Positions 55,372-64,000 of a DNA stretch of 64,000 bases are shown here, in pieces. A program made the position numbers and the translations under genes. Numbering within the stretch: the first letter of the stretch is position 1; each line of letters begins with the position of its first letter. The notes beneath the pieces are model-generated. The model saw only the letters and a list, made by a program, of their open reading frames with translations. It did no database searches and was not told the origin of the DNA. This DNA is from DATBVX01 sp963696675 (GTDB taxonomy: Bacteria; Pseudomonadota; Gammaproteobacteria; Steroidobacterales; Steroidobacteraceae), in assembly GCA_963696675.1 (NCBI GenBank), contig CAVOLM010000069.1:62001-126000 (forward strand), in the 5' to 3' direction.

Positions 55372-56562
55372 ATGCATCCCTTCGATCCAGCCGACAAGGG
55401 TCTCGCAACGCTCGCGGTGCGCGCCGGACAAACGCGCGGCGCCGAGGACGAGCATGCCGAGCCGATCTACACCACTTCGAGTTTCGTGTTTCGCGATGCC
55501 GCTCAAGCGGCAGCGCGCTTCGCCGAGACGGAACCGGGCAACATCTATTCCCGTTTCACCAATCCGACCGTGCGGTGTTTCGAGCAACGTCTCGCGGCGC
55601 TCGAAGGCGGCGCTGCTTGTGTTGCGACCGCGTCTGGAATGGGCGCGATTCTCTCGATGCTGATGGCGCTGCTCAAGAGTGGCGATCACATCGTGTGCTC
55701 GGACAGCGTATTTGGTTCGACCATTACGCTTCTCAATCGCTTCTTTGCGAAGTTCGGTGTTTCGACGACCTATGTGTCGCCGGATCCGCCCGGGAACTGG
55801 CGCAGTGCCATCCAGCCGAACACGCGCCTGCTTTACCTGGAGACGCCGTCGAATCCCCTTGCGGGGATCGCCGACATCCGCGCCATCGCCGCGATTGCGC
55901 GCGAGGCCGGATGTCTCTTGGCCGTCGACAACTGCTTTTGCACGCCCGCCTTGCAGAAGCCCTTCGAGCTCGGCGCGCACCTCGTGATTCACTCGGCCAC
56001 CAAGTATCTCGATGGCCAGGGTCGCTGCGTTGGCGGCGCGGTGGTCGGCGATCGCGAGCTCGTCGGACGCGACGTGTTTGGCTTCATGCGCAGTGCCGGG
56101 CCGAGCATGAGCCCGTTCAACGCCTGGGTGTTTCTCAAGGGACTCGAGACCCTGAGCCTGCGCATGCATGCGCACTCGCAAAGTGCGCTCGACGTCGCGA
56201 CCTGGCTCGAGAAACAGGCGGGCGTTCGCAAGGTGTTCTATGCGGGCCTGCCCTCGCATCCCCAGCACGCTCTCGCGCGTGCACAGCAATCGGCATTCGG
56301 CGGCATCGTGTCGTTCGAAGTGGAGGGCGGCCAGGCAGCCGCCTGGCGGTTCATCGATGCGACCCGGCTCATGTCGATCACCGCGAACCTCGGCGATGCC
56401 AAGACCACGATCACGCATCCGGCCACGACGACTCACGCGCGGATCAGTGCGGAGGAAAGGCAGCGCGCCGGGATCACGGCGGGCCTGCTTCGCATCTCGG
56501 TCGGGCTCGAGGATGTTGCCGATCTCAAAGCGGACATTGAGCGCGGATTGGCGGCGCTCTAG
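55372..56562 (+). CDS. metZ: O-succinylhomoserine sulfhydrylase (MetZ-type PLP enzyme)
   Basis: A 396-residue Cys/Met-metabolism PLP enzyme (trans-sulfuration family). PLP Lys211 lies in HSATKYLDGQGR; EPIYTTSSFVFRDAAQAAAR and NIYSRFTNPTV are near the start; LYLETPSNPLAGIADI and ISVGLEDVADLKADI follow. The overall pattern best fits MetZ, which makes homocysteine from O-succinylhomoserine and sulfide; MetB or a gamma-lyase is not excluded. It directly follows the long inverted-repeat element, so that element is its likely leader. Confidence 0.92.
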   Translation: MHPFDPADKGLATLAVRAGQTRGAEDEHAEPIYTTSSFVFRDAAQAAARFAETEPGNIYSRFTNPTVRCFEQRLAALEGGAACVATASGMGAILSMLMALLKSGDHIVCSDSVFGSTITLLNRFFAKFGVSTTYVSPDPPGNWRSAIQPNTRLLYLETPSNPLAGIADIRAIAAIAREAGCLLAVDNCFCTPALQKPFELGAHLVIHSATKYLDGQGRCVGGAVVGDRELVGRDVFGFMRSAGPSMSPFNAWVFLKGLETLSLRMHAHSQSALDVATWLEKQAGVRKVFYAGLPSHPQHALARAQQSAFGGIVSFEVEGGQAAAWRFIDATRLMSITANLGDAKTTITHPATTTHARISAEERQRAGITAGLLRISVGLEDVADLKADIERGLAAL

Positions 56563-56577
56563 ATCCCGCGGACGTTG

Positions 56578-57909
56578 CTAGTCGGGCAGGGGAAGACCGC
56601 GCGTCTCGACGATCCGGCGCGTGCCGATCAGTGCGACCGCGGGAATTAGGGCTACCCAAAGCAGGATTTGCAGCAGCGCCGCGCTCGAGCCGCCCGCGCG
56701 TGCCGACACGGCCCCAACCAGGAATGCACCGCCTGCCGTGAGCAGGCGGCCCGAGTTGTAACAGATGCCGCTCCCCAGGGCGCGAAGCCTCGTCGGAAAG
56801 AGCTCCGGCAGATAGAACGTGAAGGCGGCGAAGATGCCGTAGACGCCGATGCCGAGCGCAAAGAACCCACGAACGCGTGAATACGGTTCGAGCTCCAGCC
56901 CAAAAACACCGACGATTGCTATCAGCGTGAGCAGGAAATAGATGGCGAACATCGTGCGTCGGCTGAATTGCTTGGCGAGCGGAATCGCGAGCAGCGCCCC
57001 GAGGACTCCGCCGACGTTGAACCAATTGGAGGCTTGTGCTTTCCATTGTTCGGCCAGCAACTTGGTCGTCACCGCGTCGAGTCCGTGCATCAATGCGTGA
57101 TCGTGCGCCAGGCTCGCCGAGAGCAAAGGCGAGAAGGCGCCGATCGTCCACCACGTCAACAGAGCCATGACTGCCGTGAACAGGCCGCTAAGCGTTCGCG
57201 GGCGAAGCGCATCCGAAAACAGCGCCCCGGGCCTTGGGGGCGCTTCGGATTGCGCGGCTATCTGCCAACGTTCCGATTCGTGCAGGAACCAGCGCACCAG
57301 GATCGCGAGCGCCGCCGGCATCAGGCCGCAGAGAAAAACGTAGCGCCACGAGGTTTCCGGCGAGGAGGCGAGCCACACACCCGCGATCTGGTAGTTGAGG
57401 AAGCCGGCCAGCGCAAAGCCGAGCGGGGAGGCGGTGAAGAGAATCGAGCCGGCTTCCACGCGTCGTGAGTCGGGCACCGCCTCCGCGACCAACGCCGCGC
57501 CCACCGCCCACTCACCACCGATACCGAGACTGGCAACGGCGCGAAATGCGGCGAGTTGCCAGATGTCCTGGGCCAGAGCGCACAGCGCGCTCCCCACGCT
57601 GTAGACCAGGATCGTGATCAGCAGAGTTCGTTGCCTTCCGATCCGGTCCGCAACCAGACCGAACACAAATCCACCGCTTGCCCAGCCAATGAGCAGGATC
57701 GCCGTGATGATGCCGGTCCAGAGAAAAGTCGCTGAGCGCGCATCTGCCGAACCAGGGTCGAGGCCGAGCAGTACCGGCACGCAATTCGGCGCGACGAAGT
57801 TGAAAAGCAGCGCATCGAAAACATCGAATCCCCACCCGCACCAGGCGGTGAAGATCACGAGCCATTGGTAGCGCGTCAGGCCGAGCACGCGTGACGCATT
57901 CCAGCGCAC
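56578..57909 (-). CDS. MFS transporter, AAHS/sialate-like
   Basis: A 443-residue, 12-helix permease. MFS motif FGLVADRIGRQRTLLITILV between helices 2 and 3, the opening TRYQWLVIFTAWCGWGFDVF with an aspartate in helix 1, and RAVASLGIGGEWAVGAALVA in helix 4 are typical of the aromatic-acid:proton or sialate symporters. The substrate is likely an organic acid. It converges on metZ, 15 bases apart, and its leader at 57910-58142 is shared with the next divergent gene. Confidence 0.92.
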   Translation of the reverse strand: MRWNASRVLGLTRYQWLVIFTAWCGWGFDVFDALLFNFVAPNCVPVLLGLDPGSADARSATFLWTGIITAILLIGWASGGFVFGLVADRIGRQRTLLITILVYSVGSALCALAQDIWQLAAFRAVASLGIGGEWAVGAALVAEAVPDSRRVEAGSILFTASPLGFALAGFLNYQIAGVWLASSPETSWRYVFLCGLMPAALAILVRWFLHESERWQIAAQSEAPPRPGALFSDALRPRTLSGLFTAVMALLTWWTIGAFSPLLSASLAHDHALMHGLDAVTTKLLAEQWKAQASNWFNVGGVLGALLAIPLAKQFSRRTMFAIYFLLTLIAIVGVFGLELEPYSRVRGFFALGIGVYGIFAAFTFYLPELFPTRLRALGSGICYNSGRLLTAGGAFLVGAVSARAGGSSAALLQILLWVALIPAVALIGTRRIVETRGLPLPD

Positions 57910-58000
57910 GATCGAATTGCTAGCACTCGTGCCACGGCGCTGCCAAAGCCGCGGTTTTGAGAACTGTGTAACGAATCGCGCTACCCAATGGGTGCCGCAA

Positions 58001-58010
58001 GATGTACATC
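58001..58010. promoter_or_regulatory. Perfect palindrome GATGTACATC between divergent genes
   Basis: A 10-bp perfect palindrome in the 233-base gap between the MFS gene and the gene at 58143. ATGT/ACAT halves are typical of some winged-helix operators. I cannot say which protein binds it, and a 10-bp palindrome can occur by chance. Confidence 0.3.
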
Positions 58011-58142
58011 ACAGTGTCTGGAGCGGCCCGGAGTAAGTTGCATCCCATGGCATCGAACTTTCGGGTACTGCGGTGAGACATACAAGGTATGGGCTACAGA
58101 TACCCTTAGAGGTGCACGGCAGAGTGCGGAGGTGAGCGTTCG

Positions 58143-58772
58143 ATGAGCGGCGATGGCTCCAGGCACAGGCTGATTGCAGTGGGCAATCTGCAGGAGTTTT
58201 TCCGTGACGCATTGAACGCTGCGATGTCTCACCAGAAGCTCTCGGTTCGCGATCATACCGAACATTACATCGTGAACCTGCTGACGTTGTTCGCGCGCAC
58301 GGATGCGTTGTACGAAACGACACCGAAAGGTGCGAGGCTCAAGCCCCTGGTCGTTATGCTGGCGGAGGCGCTCGATGCCCCTACCGCAATGGAGCGCAAT
58401 CGCGGCTTGCAACGCCTCGGCGATGTGTCCCTGTTCATTGCCGGCTTCTTTGCCGGAAGCTTCGCTCGCAAGCTGATCGATATCGACTATCACATCGCGA
58501 TGGGCGGACGCGCTTACGGATCGCTTGCGGATTCTCTCGGGCGCGGTCGTGAAAAGTCTCTGGCCGGCGTCTTCGCCGAGCTCGCGCAGAAGTTCCAGCG
58601 CCTGGTGGATGCGCTCAATGAAGTGAGCGAGCAGTCCCACACCCATACCGCCCGGGACATCCTGCGGCTCTACGAGATCTGGATGAAGACCGGCAGCCGG
58701 CGCGCACAGATGCTGCTGCGTCGACTGGGTGTCGAACCGACTGCAGCTGCAGTTACGAGCTTCCAGCACTGA
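58143..58772 (+). CDS. Hypothetical protein, first of a linked pair
   Basis: I do not recognise this 209-residue protein. It is helical and cytoplasmic-looking, with LIAVGNLQEFFRDALNAAMS at the start and FIAGFFAGSFARKLIDIDYH in the middle. There is no signal peptide and no membrane helix long enough to be sure. A GAGGTGAGCGTT purine-rich stretch precedes the ATG. It is followed after 2 bases by another unknown gene. The pair ends at the inverted-repeat element at 59441. Confidence 0.75.
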   Translation: MSGDGSRHRLIAVGNLQEFFRDALNAAMSHQKLSVRDHTEHYIVNLLTLFARTDALYETTPKGARLKPLVVMLAEALDAPTAMERNRGLQRLGDVSLFIAGFFAGSFARKLIDIDYHIAMGGRAYGSLADSLGRGREKSLAGVFAELAQKFQRLVDALNEVSEQSHTHTARDILRLYEIWMKTGSRRAQMLLRRLGVEPTAAAVTSFQH

Positions 58773-58774
58773 TC

Positions 58775-59440
58775 ATGCTGCTCCGTGAGCTGCAAGCGCT
58801 GCTCGGCCGGATCTACGACATCCGCATCGAGCACGACATCTACGAATTCCTGGTCACGGATCGGCGCCAGCTCGCGCCTGTGGCGCAGCGCGCTTCGCAA
58901 GCACAGCGGGACGAGGAGCTGCTGGTGAGCGAGGTCGGTGGCGACCTTTGCATGTCGCTGTTCCTAGATCGCGCGCTCCTGGAGCGGCTGAGCCACACCA
59001 ACCCGATGCGCGATCTCAACTCCAGAAATCTGGCTGACTACTGGACCGCGCTCGAGGGCGTGAGCCACTTCCAATATCTCGCGTGGAACGCGGCACTCGA
59101 TCGGGGCGTTGCGATTCACGAGCTCGAGATGCAAGCGGAGGTGGACAAGTACGCGACGACGCTCTTCCTGCTCGGGGAGCAACGCGACGGGCGTTTTCCG
59201 CTTCTGCTGCACCAGTGCCTGTTCGAACGCGCGCGGGTAGATCGATCGCTCGCGAAGCCGGGGGCGGATCTGTATGCCTCAGCGAACCGGTATGCAGCGA
59301 AGTTCTGTAGAGGACTGGAGCGAAGATTCCTGAGACGGGGGCGGCTGCGATGTGAAGCGCTGATCCGCGAGCTCCGACACTTCTATCGTCTGACGCACGG
59401 ACACAAGATCCGTCATATCGAAGGCGCTCCCGCGGGCTAG
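58775..59440 (+). CDS. Hypothetical protein, second of the pair
   Basis: A 221-residue protein of unknown function. It opens LLRELQALLGRIYDIRIEHDI, has YDIYEFLVTDRRQL and a repeated-acidic middle (EMQAEVDKYATTLFLLGEQR). Basic helices toward the end (GLERRFLRRGRLRCEALIRE) could bind nucleic acid or membrane. Starts 2 bases after its partner, so they are surely co-translated and likely interact. The TAG at 59438-59440 abuts the inverted-repeat element. Confidence 0.75.
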   Translation: MLLRELQALLGRIYDIRIEHDIYEFLVTDRRQLAPVAQRASQAQRDEELLVSEVGGDLCMSLFLDRALLERLSHTNPMRDLNSRNLADYWTALEGVSHFQYLAWNAALDRGVAIHELEMQAEVDKYATTLFLLGEQRDGRFPLLLHQCLFERARVDRSLAKPGADLYASANRYAAKFCRGLERRFLRRGRLRCEALIRELRHFYRLTHGHKIRHIEGAPAG

Positions 59441-59593
59441 GTCGTCAGCTGGGCCGCTGTTCGTCCCCTCAGCCCGACACGAACGAACCCTCAACGTGAT
59501 TGAAGCATCAGCGTTCGCGCTGTACACCGACAGCCCCTCAGCGTAATCAAATCCAAACGGGCTCAGGGGACGAACAGCGGCCCAGCCGACGAC
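59441..59593. repeat. 153-bp element with 36-bp inverted repeats between convergent genes
   Basis: Arms 59441-59476 and 59558-59593 are complementary over 36 bases with two mismatches. The 81-base interior holds a CAGCG-TTCG-CGCTG hairpin (59509-59522), the loop sequence of the extra-stable UUCG tetraloop. The element starts on the base after one stop codon and ends one base before the other gene's stop (59595-59597). It could terminate both transcripts or be a mobile palindromic unit. Its sequence differs from the elements at 8880 and 55087. Confidence 0.83.
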
Positions 59594-59594
59594 T

Positions 59595-59903
59595 CTATTC
59601 GCGCCTGCGTTTTTCGAGTTCGATCCACTTGGAAAGTGCGCGCAGATCCTTCTTGCGGGGCTTGCGGTTCTTGTCGATCACACCGCTGTCGTACGGGTTG
59701 TAGCCGCACTTGGCGGCGAAAGCATTGAGACGAGCGTTGGCGCGCGGGTGATTGACGGCCTCGTCGAGCGTGAGGCCCGGATGGTCGAGCGCCTCGCCGC
59801 TCCAGGTGTCCCAGACCGCATTGCCGCGATCATCGAAACGGACTTGACCGGAGGGTTCGTCCTCGAATGGCGTGGAGTGCCAGCGGTTCTTGTCGTTATG
59901 CAT
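59595..59903 (-). CDS. Small hypothetical protein
   Basis: A 102-residue hydrophilic protein. The pattern RWHSTPFEDEPSGQVRFDDR and WDTWSGEALDHPGLTLDEAV at the start and a lysine-rich end (KNRKPRKKDLRALSKWIELE) look conserved in style but match no family I know. Start at ATG 59903. It converges on the unknown pair with only the inverted-repeat element between. Confidence 0.72.
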   Translation of the reverse strand: MHNDKNRWHSTPFEDEPSGQVRFDDRGNAVWDTWSGEALDHPGLTLDEAVNHPRANARLNAFAAKCGYNPYDSGVIDKNRKPRKKDLRALSKWIELEKRRRE

Positions 59904-60070
59904 CGCTGTTCTTCAGTTTGCTGGCGTCGCTGCGGCGGGCGATGCCAGTCCCCTCGATGCGAGGCAGCCTACCCAATCGATGTGAAACAGGTCGTGCGCG
60001 CGTCTCACGAAACGCTGGCCCGGTCACGTTGGGCTTTACTTAATGGCTTGAAAACAAGTTCGGCCGGTGC

Positions 60071-60593
60071 TCAACGTCGCAGGCGATTCGCCGCACGACA
60101 TAGTGCGATCACGGTCTTGCCGTCAGTGATGTCGCCGTCGAGGGCGCGTGCGAGCGCTTCTTGCGAGCGGAACCCAGGAGGTTTCGAACACCTCGGCGGC
60201 TTCCGGCGCAGCAGTCTGCTGCTGAAGCTTGCGCGCCAGAAACAGGTGCACGACTTCGGTAAACACGCCCGGTGAGCTGATGACGGTACCGAGAGGCTGC
60301 CAGTCGAGCGCGCTGACGCCAGCTTCCTCGGCGAGCTCGCGCTGTGCGGCGCTGAGGGGCGGTTCGCCACCGTCGAGTTTTCCGGCGGGCAGTTCCCACA
60401 GCCAGCCGTCGGCCGCGTGTCGAAACTGGCGCAGCAGGCACACTCTGTCGTCAGCATCGAGGGCGACCACTGCGGCGCCGCCCGGATGACGCACGATTTC
60501 AAGCTCTTCGGTGACGCCGTTCGGAAGCATCACGGTTTCTACGTTCACCGTAATCACTCGACCGCGAAACACGGTGCGCTGTTTGATGGTCAT
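60071..60593 (-). CDS. NUDIX hydrolase (ADP-ribose pyrophosphatase-like), one frameshift
   Basis: About 173 residues. The NUDIX box at 71-93 is complete: G71, E77, then R85-E86-L87, E89-E90 and G92. EIVRHPGGAAVVALDADDRV and RQFRHAADGWLWELPAGKLD match the NudF/ADP-ribose type. One extra base near 60165-60168 breaks the frame in the last helix, after SWVPLA; the rest is intact. It would clear ADP-ribose or related nucleotide sugars. Confidence 0.9.
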
Positions 60594-60629
60594 GTGTGCG
60601 TGCGGCGAGGGCTGGATTCGCCGCCAGGC

Positions 60630-61048
60630 TCAGTGTTCTTCTACTTCGTCGACGGTTGCCTGTCCTGAGAGTCGTCGGCGGATGTGCGCCCACGACAGGC
60701 CGGCAGTGAGCACCAGGGCGATGATGATGAGCACGCTCCAGGTCAGCGCGCTCCTTGTTCGGAGAGGTCGAGCCAGCCCCAGGACACGAACAGCCAGATC
60801 AGGGCGACGAAGAAAATTCCCATCAGCACCACGCCGAGCGTGCCGATGGCCTGGAACGTCGCACGCACGAAGATGATCCACGCGATGAGGAGCGCGAGGC
60901 CAGCGACCACTTTGACTGGGGTTACGGCGGGAAAGCCGGTCGCAAACCAATGGATGAAGGAGTAGCCGGTCGGATTGAACGTGACGAGCACCAGCAGGAG
61001 TGCCAGGAGGAACCGCACCACAATGCCGACGAAGGTGAAATTTTCCAT
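60630..61048 (-). CDS. DUF6524-like small membrane protein, one frameshift
   Basis: About 139 residues with four hydrophobic segments: VGIVVRFLLALLLVLVTFNP, VVAGLALLIAWIIFVRATFQ, LGVVLMGIFFVALIWLFVSW and, after the break, LTWSVLIIIALVLTAGLSWA. TFNPTGYSFIHWF is the pattern I associate with DUF6524. One base is missing near 60750, after LSEQGA. Inner membrane, function unknown. It lies 36 bases upstream of the NUDIX gene on the same strand. Confidence 0.75.
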
Positions 61049-61156
61049 GGGGCTGTGCCTGACCGTTCGCCGGGGAGAGTGATACGCATCCTGCCAACGC
61101 GCGGGCGCGGGTCATCTGGATAAACGTACAGGTCCCGCAGTAAAGTGCTGGCCTTC

Positions 61157-63230
61157 ATGCCCGGCAGCAGTTTTGAACGACTCAACGAGATGCAGCGCCG
61201 CGCGGTCGAGCACGGCCATGCGCGGCCCGCGTCAAGAGGCTGGGAATCCGGCCCGCTCCTCATCATCGCCGGCGCGGGCACGGGCAAGACCAACACGCTC
61301 GCTCACCGCGTGGCGTGGCTGGTCATTTCGGGCGTCGAGCCGGATCGCATATTGCTCCTGACTTTCACGCGTCGAGCCGCGCAGGAGATGACGCGACGGG
61401 CGCAGCGCATCGTCGACGCCTCGCTCCGCGAGCGTGCGGTGGAAAGCAGCGCTTCGAAGTTACGCTGGGCGGGAACCTTCCACTCGATCGCCAACCGGCT
61501 GCTGCGCCAATACGCGCGCAATCTCGGCCTCGATCCGGGCTTCACGGTACTCGATCGCGGCGATGCAGCCGACCTGATGGACGTCGTGCGTCATGAGCGT
61601 GGACTTTCTGGGCTCGCCAAGCGCTTTCCGCGCAAGGACACGTGCCTCGCGATTTATTCGCACCGGGTGAACACTCAATGCGAGCTCGAAGAGACGCTCC
61701 AGGAGCAGTTTCCCTGGTGTCTCGACTGGCACAGCGAGCTCAAGGGGCTGTACCGCGACTATGTCGTGCGCAAGCAGGCTCACCACCTGCTCGACTACGA
61801 CGACCTGCTGCTCTACTGGCACATCATGATGAGCGACGCCGCACTCGCGCGCGCGGCGGGTGAGCAGTTCGATCATGTGCTGGTCGATGAGTACCAGGAC
61901 ACCAATTCGCTACAGGCGCAGATCCTCACCCATCTGAAGCCCGACGGGGCAGGGCTCGCGGTGGTGGGTGACGATGCGCAGGCGATCTATTCGTTTCGCG
62001 CTGCTACGGTCGAGAACATCCTGCAATTCCCCGCTGCGTTTGGCTCCGCAGCGACCACCGTCACGCTGGAACGCAACTACCGCTCTACTCAACCGATTCT
62101 CGATGCCGCCAATGCCCTGATCAGCGAAGCCGCCCGCCAGCACCGCAAGGTACTGCAAGCCGAGCGCGGCGGTGGCGAGAAGCCTGCGTTGATCAGCGTC
62201 CAGGATCTCAGGCAGCAGGCTGAGCACGTCGTGGCGCGGATTCTCGCCAATCGCGAAGCGGGGCTGCTGTTACGGCGCCAGGCGGTACTGTTTCGCAGCT
62301 CCCACGACAGCGATCTGCTCGAGATCGAGCTCACGCGTCACAACGTTCCCTTCGTGAAGTATGGCGGCCTCAAGTTTCTCGAGGCGGCGCACGTCAAGGA
62401 CCTGCTGTCGATCCTGCGCTGGGCGGACAATCCGCGTAACGAGATCGCGGCCTTTCGCGTTCTGCAGCTCATGGACGGTGTCGGTCCGGCGAACGCGCGT
62501 CGCAGTCTCGATGCCCTGGCGCGCGCGGGATTTGAGATGCGTACGCTGCGCGAGGTCGAGATCCCCGTGGCAGCCGTCTGTGCAGTGGAATGCACTGGCC
62601 GACCTGCTCGAGTCGCTCGGCAATCCTGCAGCGCCGTGGCCCGGGCAGACGCGCCAGGCACGCGAGTGGTACACGCCCTTGCTCGAGCAGCACTACGAAT
62701 CGGCAACGGTGCGCGCCGCGGACCTCGAGCAACTCGAGCAACTTTCCTCGCAGTACCCTTCGCGCGAGCGGTTTCTTACCGAGCTCGCCCTCGATCCGCC
62801 GGAAGCTTCCGGTGATCACACCGGCCCACCGCTCATGGACGAGGACTACCTGATTCTTTCCACCGTGCATTCGGCCAAGGGCCAGGAATGGGATGCGGTG
62901 TACGTGCTCAATGTCACCGACGGAAGCTTCCCGTCGGAATTCGCAGGCGGCAAGCCGGAGCAGATCGAAGAGGAGCGCCGGCTTCTGTACGTCGCGATTA
63001 CACGCGCGCGCGCGCAGCTCGAGTTGATTCATCCACTGCGCTTTCACATCACGCAGCAGCCGCGCCTCGGCGACAAGCATGTGTATGGTGCGCGCAGTCG
63101 CTTTCTCACCGACAAGGTGCTTGCATGTTTTCGCCAAGAGACTGCGCAGATCGAGGAAGCAGCCGATGCGCGTCTGCCGGCAGCGACAGTGCGCGTGGAT
63201 GCGGCTGCGCGTCTGCGAGATCTCTGGTAA
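61157..63230 (+). CDS. UvrD/Rep-type superfamily 1 helicase, one frameshift
   Basis: About 690 residues. Walker A AGAGTGKT at 38-45, Walker B LVDEYQDTNSLQ, motif III VVGDDAQAIYSFR, motif IV ERNYRSTQPI, motif V STVHSAKGQEWDAVYV and motif VI EERRLLYVAITRA are all present. One extra G near 62580-62583 breaks the frame after VAAVC. ATG 61157 is preferred over an in-frame GTG at 61145. A DNA repair or replication-restart motor. It is divergent from the DUF6524 gene. Confidence 0.94.
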
Positions 63231-63299
63231 GTGTTAAGCCGCGGTTCAGCCGCCGGGATTCATCGTAGTTTGAATATCGCCATCGGAGCCGCACTACAT

Positions 63300-63881
63300 A
63301 TGACACATGCCGTTCGCAGAATTGGCCTCGTTCTTTCCGTACTGGTGCTCATGCCGTTGCTCGTTTCGGCGGCCGACAAGACCGATCCGAAGAAACGCAC
63401 GACCTATAAGCAGGACGAAGTCATGACGGAAGCCGAGAACTTCTTCGGCAAGGGCGCAAAGGGAATCGCGGATGTGATCCAGAAGGCCTTCAAGGATCAG
63501 GGCGAACCGAATGCCTTCATCGCGGGCGAGGAGGCCGGTGGCGCAGTCGGCGTCGGTGTGCGCTACGGTAAGGGCACGCTCAAGTCGTATGGCGGTGGCT
63601 CACGCCCGATCTACTGGCAGGGACCGTCGATCGGTTTCGACATCGGCGGCAACGCGGCCAAGACCTTCATCCTGATCTACAACCTCAAGGACCAGCAGAA
63701 GCTGTTCCAGCGCTTCCCGGGCGTCGAGGGGAGTTTGTATTTCGTGGGAGGCGCCGGGCTCAACTACGCTCGCACCGACGGCATCACTGTCGCACCGGTA
63801 CGCCTCGGCGTGGGCTGGCGCCAGGGCGCGAGCGTGGGCTACATCCACTTCACCGAGCAGAAATCGTTCAATCCGTTTTAG
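63300..63881 (+). CDS. DUF1134 (EipA-like) periplasmic protein
   Basis: A 193-residue exported protein with signal peptide (about residues 1-24, cleaved after LLVSA) and the DUF1134 domain: VGVGVRYGKGTLKSYGGGSR, IYWQGPSIGFDIGGNAAKTF, GVEGSLYFVGGAGLNYARTD. EipA of Brucella, in this family, supports envelope integrity. Start is ATG 63300, since 23 earlier in-frame residues do not look like signal sequence. Confidence 0.9.
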   Translation: MTHAVRRIGLVLSVLVLMPLLVSAADKTDPKKRTTYKQDEVMTEAENFFGKGAKGIADVIQKAFKDQGEPNAFIAGEEAGGAVGVGVRYGKGTLKSYGGGSRPIYWQGPSIGFDIGGNAAKTFILIYNLKDQQKLFQRFPGVEGSLYFVGGAGLNYARTDGITVAPVRLGVGWRQGASVGYIHFTEQKSFNPF

Positions 63882-64000
63882 CTACTTCGGCTTCACGAAC
63901 TTCAGCGTCATCCGGTCGCTTTCGCCGATGGCCGCGTACTTGGCGCGATCCTTGTCGCCCTCGCGATATACCGGTGGCAGGGTCCAGACACCTTTCTCGT
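63882..64000 (-). CDS. Probable exported methyltransferase, C-terminal end only
   Basis: The last ~38 residues of a minus-strand gene cut by the window edge. Visible are GVWTLPPVYREGDKDRAKYA and the ending IGESDRMTLKFVKPK with TAG at 63882-63884. This ending resembles the COG4798-type predicted SAM-dependent methyltransferases. The catalytic part lies outside, so the call is tentative. Confidence 0.5.
   Translation of the reverse strand, partial: EKGVWTLPPVYREGDKDRAKYAAIGESDRMTLKFVKPK

Noticed and set aside
1..64000. CRISPR arrays, tRNA and rRNA genes, integrases
   Set aside because: I looked for spaced direct repeats, tRNA-like stems and conserved rRNA blocks and saw none; a covariance-model scan would settle it.

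Overview
This is a GC-rich, gene-dense chromosomal stretch from a Gram-negative heterotroph. A TonB-dependent receptor, an OmpA-type protein with TSP3 repeats, a PHA-synthesis regulator (PhaR), an RND adaptor lipoprotein, TtcA, MprF with AcvB/VirJ, and a DUF1134 protein together point to Proteobacteria. The receptor's style and the mix of S9 peptidases, GH57 and glycogen genes suggest a gammaproteobacterium near Steroidobacterales, Nevskiales or Xanthomonadales. That placement is inference from gene content. Both window edges cut genes: the TonB receptor on the left and a probable methyltransferase on the right. I saw no rRNA, tRNA, CRISPR array, integrase or recognisable transposase.

Layout. 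0-6.1 kb (minus strand): envelope genes (TonB receptor, OmpA family, DUF6941-like, DUF192, a membrane sensor domain) and a PadR regulator whose promoter overlaps a palindrome. 6.3-20.2 kb: a nearly complete glycogen/maltodextrin island. glgP faces glgB; glgB is divergent from the operon glgC-GH57-malQ-LEA14-lipoprotein; glgA follows and is flanked by two paralogous ATP-grasp ligases. 20.3-24.7 kb: an MFS transporter, an alkaline-phosphatase-superfamily lipoprotein and a gallate dioxygenase. 24.7-29.6 kb (minus strand): a tight five-gene cluster of an S51-like hydrolase, an E-set-type esterase, an ATP-grasp ligase, a second esterase and a membrane-anchored YheO-type PAS protein. 29.7-33.3 kb: S9 peptidase, PhaR, cysteine synthase. 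33.4-40.6 kb: MprF/AcvB lipid aminoacylation pair, a two-component system and an RND adaptor. 40.8-47.7 kb (plus strand): M32 carboxypeptidase, DUF4198, TtcA, a phosphatase-ADP-ribosylglycohydrolase fusion, a zinc metallopeptidase and a Ddl-like ATP-grasp enzyme, mostly with ATGA overlaps. 47.7-55.0 kb (minus strand): small enzymes, a CpcT/CpeT lipoprotein, a second S9 peptidase, a FIST protein and a GST. 55.4-64 kb: a MetZ-type enzyme, an MFS transporter, two linked unknown genes, NUDIX, DUF6524, a UvrD-type helicase and DUF1134.

Two themes stand out. First, four ATP-grasp ligases lie in one window, three of them with glycogen or esterase/S51 genes, which suggests an uncharacterised amide or peptide conjugate pathway tied to carbon storage (inference). 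Second, three unrelated long inverted-repeat elements sit exactly between genes (8880-8965, 55087-55359, 59441-59593).

Caution: about 23 single-base reading-frame breaks interrupt otherwise well-conserved genes, 11 of them within about 23.8-28.1 kb. Most look like sequencing or assembly errors. I give each such gene as one span and name the approximate break.
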